Part shown: positions 44,377-55,483 of the stretch, in pieces
Position numbering within the stretch: position 1 is the stretch's first letter
How the letters are laid out: each line of letters starts with the position of its first letter
NCBI RefSeq assembly: GCF_000003195.3
Contig: NC_012879.2
Location: forward strand, 37,033,268 to 37,097,267
Direction of reading: 5' to 3'
DNA: 64,000 nt
From: Sorghum bicolor
Taxonomy: Eukaryota; Streptophyta; Magnoliopsida; Poales; Poaceae
The notes under the pieces: generated by a model
Told to the model about the DNA's origin: nothing
Databases searched by the model: none
What the model saw: only the letters and a program-made list of their open reading frames with translations
Translations under genes and position numbers: made by a program

Positions 44377-47229
44377 TGTAACACCCAAAAATTTGCTCAT
44401 TTTAAAATAGATGAAAAATGGTTTAATTTTGTATTTTTGTGCTCATGAAAACATAGTAAAATAATATTTTTTTCATTAAATTAAAATTCACCCTAAAGTT
44501 TAGCAACATGTGTGTGCATTCATGCTGGTGCATTTTTATTTTTGAGATGGGTGGTTTTGACTAAGAACTCAAAATGAATTCAAATTGAATTTTAAATGAT
44601 TACAAATGGCTTTGAAAAAAAAGAGGAAAAGAGAAAATAAAAAGGAAAAACACACTCCTTTCTCTCCGTCCCTTGTTTTTGGCCTGAGCGTAGGTAGCTG
44701 GCCCAGCTAGGCGCCCTCGGCAGCAACTAGTCCAGCTTACCTCCCGTGCAGCTCATGGACTCTAGCCCGATGGCATCCCCTGGCACCGTCGCTTGATCTC
44801 GCAGAATACGGCTTGGATTCGTGCACCTGGCTCTATAAAACTCGGCCGGTCCCAAACCGTGCTATGCTTTTCATCTACGTGCCACCGCTGTGTTAACCCT
44901 AGCACAAGCCGCCGCCGCCTCTGCTCGAGTTCGCAGCGCCGTCGCGAAGCCCCAGCTCCATCTGCTGCCATCGTGGCTGTCGTTTGAAGTTTATCCGTCA
45001 ACCAGAGCCTGCCAACTGAAGCTACCATAACATCCTGCTGTTTCTACGTCGACCACAGGATGCAGGTTACCGAGCGTCTCCATGGAAGTCGAGGCCTCGT
45101 CTGTGTATCGTCTCTTTACATCTGAGTCGTCGTTCCAAGCCCTAGCTAGCTTGTGCAACAGCTCTTGAATCTCACCGACAAAGCCGGCCTGTTGGGTTAT
45201 ATGGCCTCGCCTCTTGTCTTCGGCCATCGAGGAACCCTGGTGAGGCTATCGTTTCCTTTTCTTTCTCTCTGTTCTCTTTCCGTATGTCAATGTCTGAGGT
45301 TCCTACGTCGTTTTTGCTGAACTCCGGCAAGGTGCTGAGCTCGTGTCCATGGCAGCAGCATCCCAAGTTTGCTGAACCGGCAGCACCCTGCGCCCGTCTC
45401 CCGGCCGGTAAGCACGCACGCGCACAAACGCTAGCGAGCGAGTAAAGCTAGCAAAGCAGCCCGAGTACGTTACTTAGCTAGCTTTGATGATATCACGATG
45501 ACCACTTGATGACATCACACGAGTATTATTGCCGTTTTTCCTTTAGAAAAATAAATCCAGAAATACAAAGAAAATACACTAGTTTGTTTAGGCCATATCT
45601 TCTCCGTTTGAACACCGTTTTATCCCATTCAAATTGCGTTAGGTTCATAATCATGAGCTCTACATGTTAGTAAAATTGTTTACTCAGTTTAAAACTTTTT
45701 AATTTCGTGACCTTAATTAATTAATTACTTTTCTATACAAAATCTTAGAAAATTCGTATCTTCTACGTTTTAATTCTGATTTTCGTGAACCTTACGTTTA
45801 TGTGATCGTAGCGCTGCGTAGAATATTTTGATAAACTTTTATATTTGTTTTTACCACTGTTTGGTGTATTGTTCTAATTATAGCTTGTTTGCTTCGTGTA
45901 TGATTGTCTATATTGGATTGTGTGTTGTTGATTGATGATCGTATATAGACGGTGAGCGATACGTTGGTGATCAAGGTCAAGCTTTTAAAGATCAGCAGCA
46001 GGCTCAGGAGAGCTTTGATCAAGGCAAGTATAACTTGGGATCATCCTTGTTACCTATTCACTTAAGTACACATATATATCATATGCATGCTATCACCTTG
46101 TCGACCTTAGCAAAATCATAGATGATTGTTACCTGTATTCCTTGCTACCTACTTGATATGCATTTGGTGTAGATGTGCTAGTGCTTGATATAATCCATGA
46201 TCTTGTAAGATGATTAATAGCTATGCAATGAACATAAAAGAATGACAAATAACTGTATGAGATCTTGTCTGTACGTGATCACCCGGGATAACAGTACAAC
46301 CATGAGGGCTATAATGGCTCTGGCTTTAGCTCAGTATGAAGACCTTTTCTAGCTTGTTAGCGGTTACCCGAAAGGGCGGAGGGGTTGAACCGTTTTGGGT
46401 ATAGTGTGGCCTCTGTCTGTATGAGTATAGGCTGCGAGTCATTGTGCCATCGGAAGGGGGGCTCTATATCTGCGCGCAAAGGAAACCTTGCGGCCCTAAC
46501 ATGTTAGACGAACTTTTGAAAGGCTTCATAGTGATCCCTGCCGACCTTCCTTGGTAGTGGGTTAAGAGGTCGACGGGCCTCGGGCGAAAGGGTAAATCAT
46601 GACTCATGGGTAAAGATGTACAACCTCTGCAGAGTGTAAAACTGGTATACTAGCCGAGCTCACGGTCAGGAGCGGCCTTGGGGACATCTACATTAAGATG
46701 ATGAGCTTGTTATGTTATTATGTTCATTTGATTATCGTTTATGCTATGAGATTAATTATGCTTACACTGGATCATGGGATTAATGGATCGTTTATGCTAC
46801 CTTGACATTTGCCATTTAATTATGAATATGCTATCCACTATTAAAAGCTAAACGCAGTCAAACCAAAGTCAGCTAATTGAGCCTCATGAACCCCTGGTTA
46901 TACTTGTTGAGTACGATATGTGCTCACTCTTGCAATTTCCCCACACCTCAGGATATGATAATGAAGATGCCTGGAATGAGGATTACCGTTATGAGTACTA
47001 GGTTTGGAGTCAACCAGTCAACAGTGTCCCTGTGTGGAGCTTCCGTCGAGAGCGTTGTTTACATCTTGCTATCATTTATGTATAAGACTATGTGATTTCT
47101 TATGTTTCGCTATGTAATGAACACTGCAATGGTACATTTGAGATTTGTCTACTTATTTGTGCGACTATTCCTGGGGCACATATGAGTCTTTTATGCATCC
47201 TATTTTGTTCTTAAAATATGGGTGTGACA
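44377..47229 (+). repeat. Solo LTR of the M family
   Basis: 2853 bp, TGTAACACCC to GGGTGTGACA, flanked by perfect TTTCT duplications (44372-44376 and 47230-47234). No internal sequence is attached, so it arose by recombination between the two LTRs of one insertion. TATAAAA lies at 44834-44840, with a GC-rich leader behind it. The region 46270-46690 is clearly the same as the reverse complement of about 17950-18390, placing it with M, more diverged and in the opposite orientation. Confidence 0.88.
44834..44840 (+). promoter_or_regulatory. TATA box of the solo LTR
   Basis: TATAAAA in the context ctctataaaactcgg, ahead of a GC-rich 5'-leader-like stretch. Could still drive outward transcription. 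Confidence 0.5.
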
Positions 47230-49096
47230 TTTCTAGAACTGTTTGGATTACAATATGTAAATGATCTTTTCTGGGAATCTTGTTATTATCAAAGTTGTAG
47301 ATAATTCATTTATCTAGCTCTGTTAAAATTTGGTATTATTTGGTTATGTGGTTTGTGAGTTATGTCTGTTCAAAGTTTGATTCCAGAAATGACTGCTCTC
47401 TGTTTGTCAGGGACAGATTCTGGAAATTTAGAATTTCGACCAGCTTAAGTTGAGAATCATGCTTTTATGTCTAAATATCAAATGTATATAATTCCTTAAG
47501 CTTTCGAGAATGTTTTCTTGCATGTCTTTTGGAGTTGTGTAACTCCAGTTATGATTTATTTACTCAGCTGCTGTTAACAGTCCTAAAAATGGCAGATTCC
47601 TTGTATTGCTGTTGCTTGGTATATTGCTATGTATGACTCATGTCTTTGATAATAGCCAAGTTAATACACCTGAAATCTTGCTTACTAGATGTCATGTCTA
47701 ATATGATTAGGGTTGCATTCTTTGTTAACTTAGCATGTTGGTTGTGCAATCTTTAAGTAAGCAATGAGGAGTGCTTAAGTAGGTTAGTGTAACCCTACTA
47801 TTGCCTTGCTTCCTGTGTGTGATGCATTCTCTATTGCACTTCTATGTGTTCATACACTTGCATCTTGCATCTCATTTAGGTACGCTAGATAAACCACGTG
47901 AAGGACATGATGGTGGACCTATCGGGATGATAGAAGGACTACACAAGCTTTGCGAACTTGGATGTCGTCAAGATGGCGCAAGCTAATTTAACTGACTGGT
48001 GTCGGATTCCGGGCAAGCCCCAGAGCATTCTTAGTCTCCTACCCTCTCTTTTTATAAAAACACAAGAGTATAACTTTATATGATGCATTAGGTGATAGGA
48101 GTTGAATGAAACCGTTGGTGCATATATTCCTACCTTGTCCACTATATGAAACTACCTAAACCCTTTCTAGTATAAGGAAGACGTTCTATGCTTAGCTATG
48201 CTTAGTTCGGTAGAAGCCAGGTGATTTCATGTCACCTGCGAGAGATAGGTGGATACCTGATCACGGTTGGCTATATTTGCTATCGTGGAAATAACCATGT
48301 GCTAATAATGAATTTGAGACCGGGCGGGATGACGAAAGTGAAGCAACAAGGCATGGAGGTCTTGGGTGTGGATCTATCCCCGTCTGTGTCGTTTAAGGAC
48401 CGATACGCTGTACGTCCTCTTGTCATGTTGAACGCATGCTTAACACTTAGTTGGCCGGATAAGTTGTTAATGTAAAACATGGAGCCCTTGTTGATAAGGT
48501 AAATCAGTACTTATCCCATCTTTACTCATTGCATTTCAATTCTTACATTTCCTCCAATTGCATTCTTAGTTTAGTTTTGCATATTTCCCTTTGACAAAAT
48601 GATTAGGAATAATAAATGAAAATCTTGAGAACAACTTGCAATATAGTATTGACCTGTGGATCACCTAGAGGTGGGGTCGGCCGACCCCACCATTGGGCCC
48701 ACTTGCAGTCTTTCACTTTGGCTTGATGCAAAGTGTCGAGGTCAGCACTTGGATGCTCCTAGAGCTCTCAAGTTGGGGTCGGTCGACCCCAAGACTTGCC
48801 CTTTTGGTAGTCTACTATCTCCCATTTGCTTTGCTTTAGAATCCCATGCATGACACACAAGCCAAAGTCTGAAAAGAAATGGTTCACTTGGGACCTGTGC
48901 ACTAGCTTAAACCTACAAAGTGGTCTCCCAGACATGCTCTAGTGCTGTCATGATCACTGACAACCGCTTTAAGCATATCTCCACTTTTACAAATCATATT
49001 TTCTCTTTCACATAGCACTAGGCAAGGGAATCTTATCAAAGAACTTTACTTCTTATCCACGCCTAGGCTTTACTTTAGTAAACACTTAGTGCCACG
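47230..49096 (+). repeat. Probable remainder of LTR B and flank, no gene seen
   Basis: Continues the sequence interrupted at 44376. It contains a TTTTTATAAAAACAC stretch (about 48050) and, near 48310-48400, a block of the type seen late in Tekay LTRs (inference from memory of such LTRs). It has two strong palindromes (48670-48691 and 48773-48792). I cannot place the LTR end; it may lie beyond the insertion at 49097 or have been lost. ORFs of 60-85 codons here have no family resemblance. Confidence 0.4.
48670..48691. other. 22-bp perfect palindrome
   Basis: Arms of 11 bases, GGTGGGGTCGG and its complement, no spacer. A related imperfect palindrome (arms TTGGGGTCG, 2-bp spacer) is at 48773-48792. 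Confidence 0.85.
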
Positions 49097-50545
49097 TGTT
49101 GGGTATTCTTAACATCATTACTAAAAGTAGACTAAGTTCTAAATCTAGCAACGGTGCCAAAAATGCCAAACCTATCCCTCACACCACTTAAGCCAAGTTG
49201 TCATCCCCAGCATGATATAAGAGACGCGGTATTGAAATATGCAATTGCTCTTCTAAATAAATAATGAATTGGATCTGTAAGCGCACAGATTAATACCGAT
49301 GTAGCATTTTAACCGGGAAGTATTACAGGTATCGTTATTTATATTTTTACCACTGGGAAGGGATTAGCAATCATCACTAATGATTACAGAATATAATATG
49401 AGATTGAGCATCTATCATTGCATGTATAATTGAGAACATTATATCTAACTCTTCATACTGGGATAAGTGTCACATAAAAGATATATGAAATAATAATAGT
49501 GACAAGGATAACTAATCTGAGAAACATAGCAATCACTCCCCTGTAATAATGTTGCTCTGCCAGCCCAATACACGAGAGGGGGACTATATAAGAATCAATG
49601 AAGCTGTCACTATCACGAACCACCCCACGATCTGGCATATTGGGTACAATCGCAGATAAATACGGTATAAGCACCACGCCTACACAATATCTATCATTTA
49701 CCCATGGATCCGATGGATAAACGCTATACGATCCTAAGCATGTATATAGATCCAATCTAACTAAGCCAAGTACATAACTATGATAAACTAAGAACAATAT
49801 AATCTTGAATATAAGCAAGTAGAGCAAAGTAATAAGCAATATATTGAAGTAGAACAAAGTCATATTCATAATATTGAAGAACAAAGATAATTAGAAAGCA
49901 ATTAGAAGCACAATTAGAGAATTACCAAGAATCCTCTTGACAGATCCGGAAACCAATCGAAGATTGACTCCTTCTAGTTCTAATCCTATGTAGCTATGCT
50001 AATCTAGATATCTAATTGATGTGGTGGCTCTAATCTTGATCAGAGGCTTCTTCTCTCTTGATGGAACAATGAATTAGGGTTGAGAGGCTCTCTCCTCCAG
50101 GGTCCAGGGGGTCTGGTTTTATAGTCCCTTCAAGTGAATATGGGCCCTTGGATCAAACCGACATAGATTGTATGGTTTAGATTCATCCTTTAGGTCGGTG
50201 GAGATCTCCCGCAAAGCAGAGTCCTGATTGGACTCAGGAGGTGGGTGGGCGCCCTAACCAACTGGGCGGCCGCCCAGGGTCTGGCCCCGTTTCGCCTCCG
50301 CTTCGGTCTTGTGGCTTCTGGAGTCTTCTAGATGTAAGATAATTGCGCAGCACGTTAATATCTTTACGTAATCCCGACATGTGGGCCTTTCTTCCGTATT
50401 TCCTGATAACCCCCTGCAGAAATAGACAAACACCAAAACTCGCGGAATTCTGTCAGATAAAACCCTAAGTCTAGATCTTAATTTCATTTGGATCCTTTTC
50501 TTTATTTATTTGATAATTAAATTTGATACTTAAGGACCGTCAACA
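49097..50545 (-). repeat. 3' LTR of element I (Athila-like, minus strand)
   Basis: 1449 bp on the minus strand, TGTTGACGG (ending at 50545) to ATACCCAACA (49097). TATA box at 50117-50123. Same family as the E2 LTR; a 30-bp in-frame expansion near 49830 and shorter late segments account for part of the length difference. Confidence 0.88.
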
Positions 50546-51462
50546 AACTCCCCCAAGCTTACCTCTTGCTCGTCCCTGAGCAAGGATAGACTCAGCAATG
50601 GATCATATGTTGTTGCAATATTTTTAAAAAATAGACGGTACACATGCTTTTAAATAAGATCTCATCTCTGAGTTAGAGTAAACTATCAAGACTTAAAACT
50701 TACTTACTTTACCTCCACCATGGGACTTGTAACTGTCACTTCCGTCTTGAGTGGTTAAAAGATAGAACAGTCTAGCCAAGTGCCATGTCTCTTATTCTTG
50801 ATCAGCTATAGCTCTGGGGTTTTTTTGCAGATTTTCAAATAAAACTCAGAGATTCCTTGTATGATTCTCTCAGGTCTCTCTTTTGTGGTATTTTTGGATC
50901 CTTACCAAGGCATTGATGGTATATGCCTTCTCTCAAGATATGTAGTATTTGTGGTATAAGGCATAGTGACATTGCCTTCTCTCTCACCCTACTCTAATAA
51001 GGCTTTAATATCTGGAGCTCATAGGTGGGAGATAAAGTATACATACTCACAAGACATTTATTGCATAGTCAAACCATGGATCCAAAGAAACAAATCAATA
51101 AGCCAAATCAAGATGTGCATGTGTGGCGAATGAATGGTGTATGGTGATGATGGTGATAACAATGGTGAAAACAATGGTGGTGGAAGTCTAATTCTACTTT
51201 TCTCTTTTGAGGGGATACATACCTTCCTTGCTTTTGAAACTTTATGAGGAGAATGAGATGCTCTTCTTTTTCTTGTCTCTCAGGTGGGTATCTTGCACCC
51301 CTAATTCTACTGTCGGACACTTGTCCATTTTTACCTCTCGTCTCACTCTTTCTTTTCTTTCGAGGTTCCGAGCACTTGCTCCTTTTTATTTCCTCGTATA
51401 TTTTTTTTATTTTCTTCTTTTTTTAGAGCACTCATCTCTTGAGATAATATAGCTAGTGGTAG
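50546..51462 (-). mobile_element. Element I 3' internal region, part nearest the LTR
   Basis: On the minus strand it carries the terminal PPT (plus-strand CTCCCCCAAGCT at 50548-50559), stem-loop (50565-50584), CAC/CAT-rich stretch (about 51120-51185) and conserved hairpin with a G-U variant (51286-51300). It ends at GGTAG (51458-51462), the left target duplication of T. Confidence 0.82.
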
Positions 51463-52509
51463 TGTCGGTGTTTTCCCCACGGGGGGTCACACCAACGAGT
51501 AAATTTGTATGCGTGCTCCCTTTCCCAGATGGTGATGCAAGAAGACACAGGGATTTATACTGGTTCGGGCAAGAGAAGGCCCTACGTCCAGCGGGGGGAG
51601 GAGAGTTTGTATTATCTTACACCTAAGTGCTTGTACAGGGGTGAATACAAGCGTGGTATGAAGTGTGGAGCTCTACTACGTATGAGCGTGGTCTTGTGTC
51701 GTGATGTCCCCGTTGTTCTATTCCTGAGTCCCTCCTTTTATAGTTCCAAGGAGAGACCCAAGGTACATGTATAGGCGTCAGAATAGAAGTCGATAGCAGT
51801 ATGGAGCGCTAACCTACTCGAGGCTTCCGTACCGGCATGGCCTCGAGCCGTCCCGTCTTAATAGCCTGGTGATGATTACGCGTGCCCCTGCATTCTGCTC
51901 TGCGCGCCGTCTTGGATTGGTTCGACGGGTGCACGCTTGTATGATCCGGCGGCAAATCCGGCGGAGTGGTTGGGATGTAGCCAGTCGACGCCCAACCCGT
52001 CCCCTGGAAGGATCTCTGTCTGGTCGAGGGTCAGATGCCGTACATTGTGCTGATATCTGGAGCGCTGACTTTAGACGTCTCGAGGGGGTCCCGATTAGAC
52101 GTCCCATCCTTGTTTCCCGCGCCCTGTCGTGCCCTGGGTCGTTCGGCGGGAAGGCTGCAAAAAGATCGATGGGACGGAAACCTGTTCCCTATCACGCTTC
52201 CCGTGACCTGTGTGTTAGGTGGGGAAGCATCAGGCGCATTTAATGCTCCGGCCCGCGTGCGCGCGTCAGGCGGCGGGCGGCGTCCTTGCGCTCGACGCCC
52301 CCCGGTTCGCGTGAGCCTGTTCCGTATTCGACGGTAACCGGCACTCGACGCCTGATCGATTCGCTCGACGCTATTTCTGTCTTCGAGGTTGCGGCCGTCG
52401 ATGGCGGCGCATACGTAAGATTAGAGCGTCGAATTGAGGGCCTCGACCTGCGTACGGGCAATCTCGTAATGCACATCGCTGAGGGTACCCCTTACCGATA
52501 CCCTCGACA
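51463..52509 (-). repeat. 3' LTR of T
   Basis: 1047 bp; on the plus strand TGTCGGTGTTTTCC to CCCTCGACA. TATAAAA (minus) at 51736-51742. Short ORFs on both strands here are conserved only because the LTR is. Confidence 0.93.
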
Positions 52510-52650
52510 GTAGCCCCCGAGCCTCCATTTGAGCGCTAGCGCTCGAGTGGAGGCTTTGTTTTGCGGTCGAATTTCCGTGGGGGCGCGCGAGCGACCCCGC
52601 GGGGGTAGCCCCCGAGCCCTCGGAGGAGTTTTTGACTCCTTCGAGGGTTA
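52510..52650 (-). other. T terminal PPT with duplicated PPT-hairpin modules
   Basis: The plus-strand 12-mer GTAGCCCCCGAG occurs at 52510-52521 (terminal PPT on the minus strand) and again at 52605-52616. The first is followed by a nested stem-loop, outer arms AGCCTCCA/TGGAGGCT around the palindrome GAGCGCTAGCGCTC (52520-52555). The second is followed by a 13-bp stem with one G-T pair (about 52617-52647). Confidence 0.7.
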
Positions 52651-53292
52651 TGTTGTCTAATTCGCAGAAGCGCTTTCGACACCAGTGGTAGAAGGTTCTG
52701 ACTGGCTCGTTTTGCCCGGGGGTTTCGACGTACTCTCGATAGAGCGAGCGTCTTCCTCCCCAAATTGAGTTCCTGGCGGGTAGTCCAAGTGAGAACCTGT
52801 GCCCCTTTCGAGGGGGTCAGCTGTAGCCCGGAGGCGTTCTCATAAAGCGGGATCGACGTGGTCGGGGATACCAGTCTCATTCGGTAGAGACCGGCGGTTC
52901 GATGCCTCCCGTCGGGGGGATTCCTCTCGACTGTCTCGACCCTACCTTGAACATCGCCAGCGAGTCCTCGAGGCGGGCCTCGATCTTCGACCGCTCGCTG
53001 GGGATCCCTGACTCTGGCGCTCGAGATCGGCTGTCGAACCCTTTCGGCGGGCCAGCCATCGACCTCTCGAGACTCTCGCGGCTACGTCCCTTGGCTTATG
53101 AGGGAAGGAAGTGGCCGTGGCGGTTCGCCTTTCTGCCCGTTGGGCGCGCCTTTTTAGGCGGGTGACGTTACGACACTGCATCGGCGTGGGATTCGGGGTG
53201 CCACGCCTGCGTGGGAAAGAGACGATTAGGTGGCGCATTTAATGGAGGGAGTTACCTTATTTCTCGGATCTGTCCGTTGGCGGACTGCTGCC
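52651..53292. other. GC-rich spacer between T PPT modules and accessory-ORF promoter
   Basis: About 640 bp, CpG and TCGA-rich. The overlapping short ORFs on both strands look compositional. It probably includes the upstream regulatory region of the plus-strand accessory ORF. Confidence 0.5.
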
Positions 53293-53300
53293 TATAAATA
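53293..53300 (+). promoter_or_regulatory. TATA box of the antisense accessory ORF
   Basis: TATAAATA in the context ctgcctataaatacgtcg, 150 bp before the ATG at 53450 and followed by a pyrimidine-rich leader. It is oriented opposite to the element promoter and distinct from the LTR. Confidence 0.6.
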
Positions 53301-53449
53301 CGTCGTGGCGTCGCCGCCGTTCCTCTCCCTTCCGCCTTCTCGCTTTTATACTCTCGTTGCCTTTGTTTTCTCGCTGCCTTAGCTCTCTCGCCGTCTCACG
53401 CGCACACGCCACCTCGAGCCGTAGCGAATCCACCGTCCCTCCAGCCGAG

Positions 53450-54415
53450 ATGCCTGTAAGACTCGTTGCCGCCGACGACTGGCGCCCGTCGTCGATGACG
53501 GAGCGCCGGTTGTTAGAGCTTGAGAAAGAGGGACTGCTGCGCCGCCGTACCTCACTATCGTCGCCAGAGTGGATCGCGCCGCCGGCGAGTCACAGGGGGC
53601 CTCAGCCGCCCGAGGGCTACGTGGTGTCGTTCGCCAAGTTCCACCGCCACGGCCTGGGCGCGCCCCCGAGCCGCTTCATGCGGGCCCTCTGTTTCCATTA
53701 TGGGGTGGAGCTCCAGCACTTCTCTCCAAACGCCATCACCGTAGCGGCGGTCTTCGCCGCCGTGTGTGAGGGCTACTTGGGGATGATGCCGCACTGGGAG
53801 CTGTGGCTCCACCTCTACAGGGGCGAGCTTTTCCACGCCCCCACCGGAACCACGGGCGTAAGGAAGCCCGTGCGAGCGGGATGACTCAATCTGGTGCAGA
53901 GGACGGGGAAGACGGACAGGCCGCGGGAGTACATCCCGGTAGGGTTATCGACCAACCACGCCGGCTGGGACTCCCAGTGGTTTTACCTGCGGAACGATGA
54001 CAACCTCCTGCCTTCCTACTCGGGCCGTCTGATCATGGAGCGTCCAGCGGACTGGACATACGGCGTCGTCCAAGCTCATCAATGTCGGCTCGACCCCCTC
54101 CTCGACGCCCTGAAGAAGCTTCGCCAGGCGGGTTTGACCGCCGCTCTCGTCCTCTCGGCCGTCCATCACCGGAGAGTTCTCCCTTTGATGTCTCGCCCGT
54201 TGAGGATGGACGAGATGGGCCCTGGCGTCTCATCTCGGGACCTCGAGGCGTGTCGGATGTCCAACGAGGCTCCGGCGGACGACGAAGTCGTGGCCCGAGT
54301 CAGGGCTGCAATTGCCGGTGATTTTCAGTCGGAGCACGTTAGCGGCTTCCCCATGAGACGAGACGCAGGCTCGATCGATCTGGTACGCTTTCTTCTTTTT
54401 TCGAGGTGTGCTTAG
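53450..54415 (+). pseudogene. Tat accessory ORF, N-terminal and middle part (putative gypsy-type transposon domain)
   Basis: A plus-strand frame starting at ATG 53450 (MPVRLVAADDWRPS); the open frame begins at 53357 without ATG. Residues about 45-130 match the plant gypsy-associated domain known as Transposase_28 / putative gypsy type transposon: G-Y-V-V-S-F-x-K-F near 60, P-x-R-F-M-R-A-L-C near 80, and S-P-N-A-I-T-V-A-A-V-F and L-W-L-H-L-Y-R-G-E-L to about 130. A single in-frame TGA at 53882 interrupts it; the same frame resumes with W-F-Y-L-R-N and P-x-W-T-Y motifs and runs to TAG 54413. It is antisense to gag-pol, between integrase and the 3' LTR. Molecular function is unknown. Confidence 0.75.
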
Positions 54416-54436
54416 TTTTTCCTAAGGTCTCTTGTA

Positions 54437-54928
54437 TTGGCCTTTGCAGGGCTCAAGGACGAACTCCTGGCCGCCCAAGGAGAGGCTCGCAACGCCAAGG
54501 CTCAGCTCGAGGCGGAGGTTGCTTTGAACCGTCGAGTTCAGACGGCGATAAGTGATCTCTCGACCTCTTGGGAGGTCGAGCCCATGGATGAGTCGAGGGA
54601 GGGCGCTCGAGGCGACGCCCTGGTCGACCAGCTGTGCTACACAGGCGCGACGCTGCGAGATCGGGTGCGGGATGCCCTCCACATTGGGGTGAAGCGGGCG
54701 ATGGCGGTTGTCTGCTCGGGCTTCTCCTACGACATGGAGGTGGTGTCTCACGGCTTCGTCACCGACATCTCCAAGACCGACGCGGAGAACGAGGAGAGGC
54801 TCCATGCCTTGATCGACGACGCGGAGGCTCCTGGGGAAAGGCTGGCTAAGCTTTTTGAGCCTGAGGTGCTTCCTCCTGAGACTAGCTTAGGCGGAGGCAT
54901 GGGCGGTGAGGATAGTGCCGCGGACTGA
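54437..54928 (+). pseudogene. Tat accessory ORF, C-terminal coiled-coil part
   Basis: Same reading frame as 53450-54415, separated by a stop and 21 nt. A GT at 54383 and an AG at 54449 bracket a 67-bp pyrimidine-rich intron-like stretch, but removing it shifts the frame by one, so either this copy carries an indel or the splice sites differ. The protein begins with an Ala/Glu/Lys-rich coiled-coil segment (residues about 4-45), then an Asp/Glu/Arg-rich helical region, and ends at TGA 54926. No catalytic motif is visible. Confidence 0.6.
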
Positions 54929-55483
54929 GGCCTGCGAGCTTGCTCAGGGCGCCTGGGGCCCCTTGTATGATATTTTATTAATTCTGTTGCTAAGTGATAC
55001 AGTGTCTTTTTGTAATTGTTAAATGCTTATTTGTCTTTCCGCTCGAGGTCCTTTTATTTCTCTTTGTTCCTACGTTTGTACCCCCTGCTCGATCTTTCGT
55101 CAGAAACAACCTCGATCACCTCAATGGTGAGGAAGTGAGTAGAGTTTCCGAAGCCCGGGGGCGTAGGAGTTCTCCGGCTCGTTGTCCCTCGGCCTTTGAG
55201 GGGCTCGAGGCGCCTGTGCTACTCGAACCGTGCAAGGTTTACTAAATAGGAAAAGAAAGTTTCTTGGCTTTGTCGACGCTTGGGGGGGGTCGTCCCCCTG
55301 GTAGCCCCCGAGGGGGTGTTGACTATGATGGGTCATGGTCGGCATCCCCTTTTAACGTCGAGACTATGACTTGTAGCTTTTTTTTTGGGACAAAAAGAAG
55401 TCGCTCGAGGGAAAGACTTTATTTATTCATGCGTTCGTTTACAAAGTCTTGGTACAAAATGCAGGAACGTAAGTTTAGGACTT
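54929..55483. other. Spacer between accessory ORF and integrase, with internal PPT copy
   Basis: Carries the 3' end of the accessory transcript unit and, at 55301-55312, a third exact GTAGCCCCCGAG with GGGGG following, 183 bp past the integrase stop on the minus strand. No gene seen otherwise. Confidence 0.55.
55301..55312 (-). other. Internal PPT copy of T
   Basis: Exact 12-base match to the terminal PPT core at 52510-52521. CCCCC-GA-GGGGG can form a hairpin. Confidence 0.55.

Noticed and set aside
44700..45420. GC-rich stretch with TATA box resembling a host gene promoter and first exon
   Set aside because: It lies inside a solo LTR with perfect target duplication and matches the leader of the M family LTR.
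48860..48880. GAAAT at 48868 as the right target duplication matching GAAAT before LTR B at 27520
   Set aside because: The preceding bases do not end in CA and do not resemble the LTR B tail at 36127-36198; chance pentamer.
51814..53238. Many overlapping ORFs of 60-175 codons on both strands in T LTRs and the adjacent spacer (also 62082-62984)
   Set aside because: GC-rich CG-periodic sequence yields open frames on both strands; identical in the two LTRs and without family resemblance.
54383..54449. Clear intron joining the two parts of the accessory ORF
   Set aside because: GT and AG with a pyrimidine tract are present, but removal shifts the reading frame by one; not supported as a working intron in this copy.
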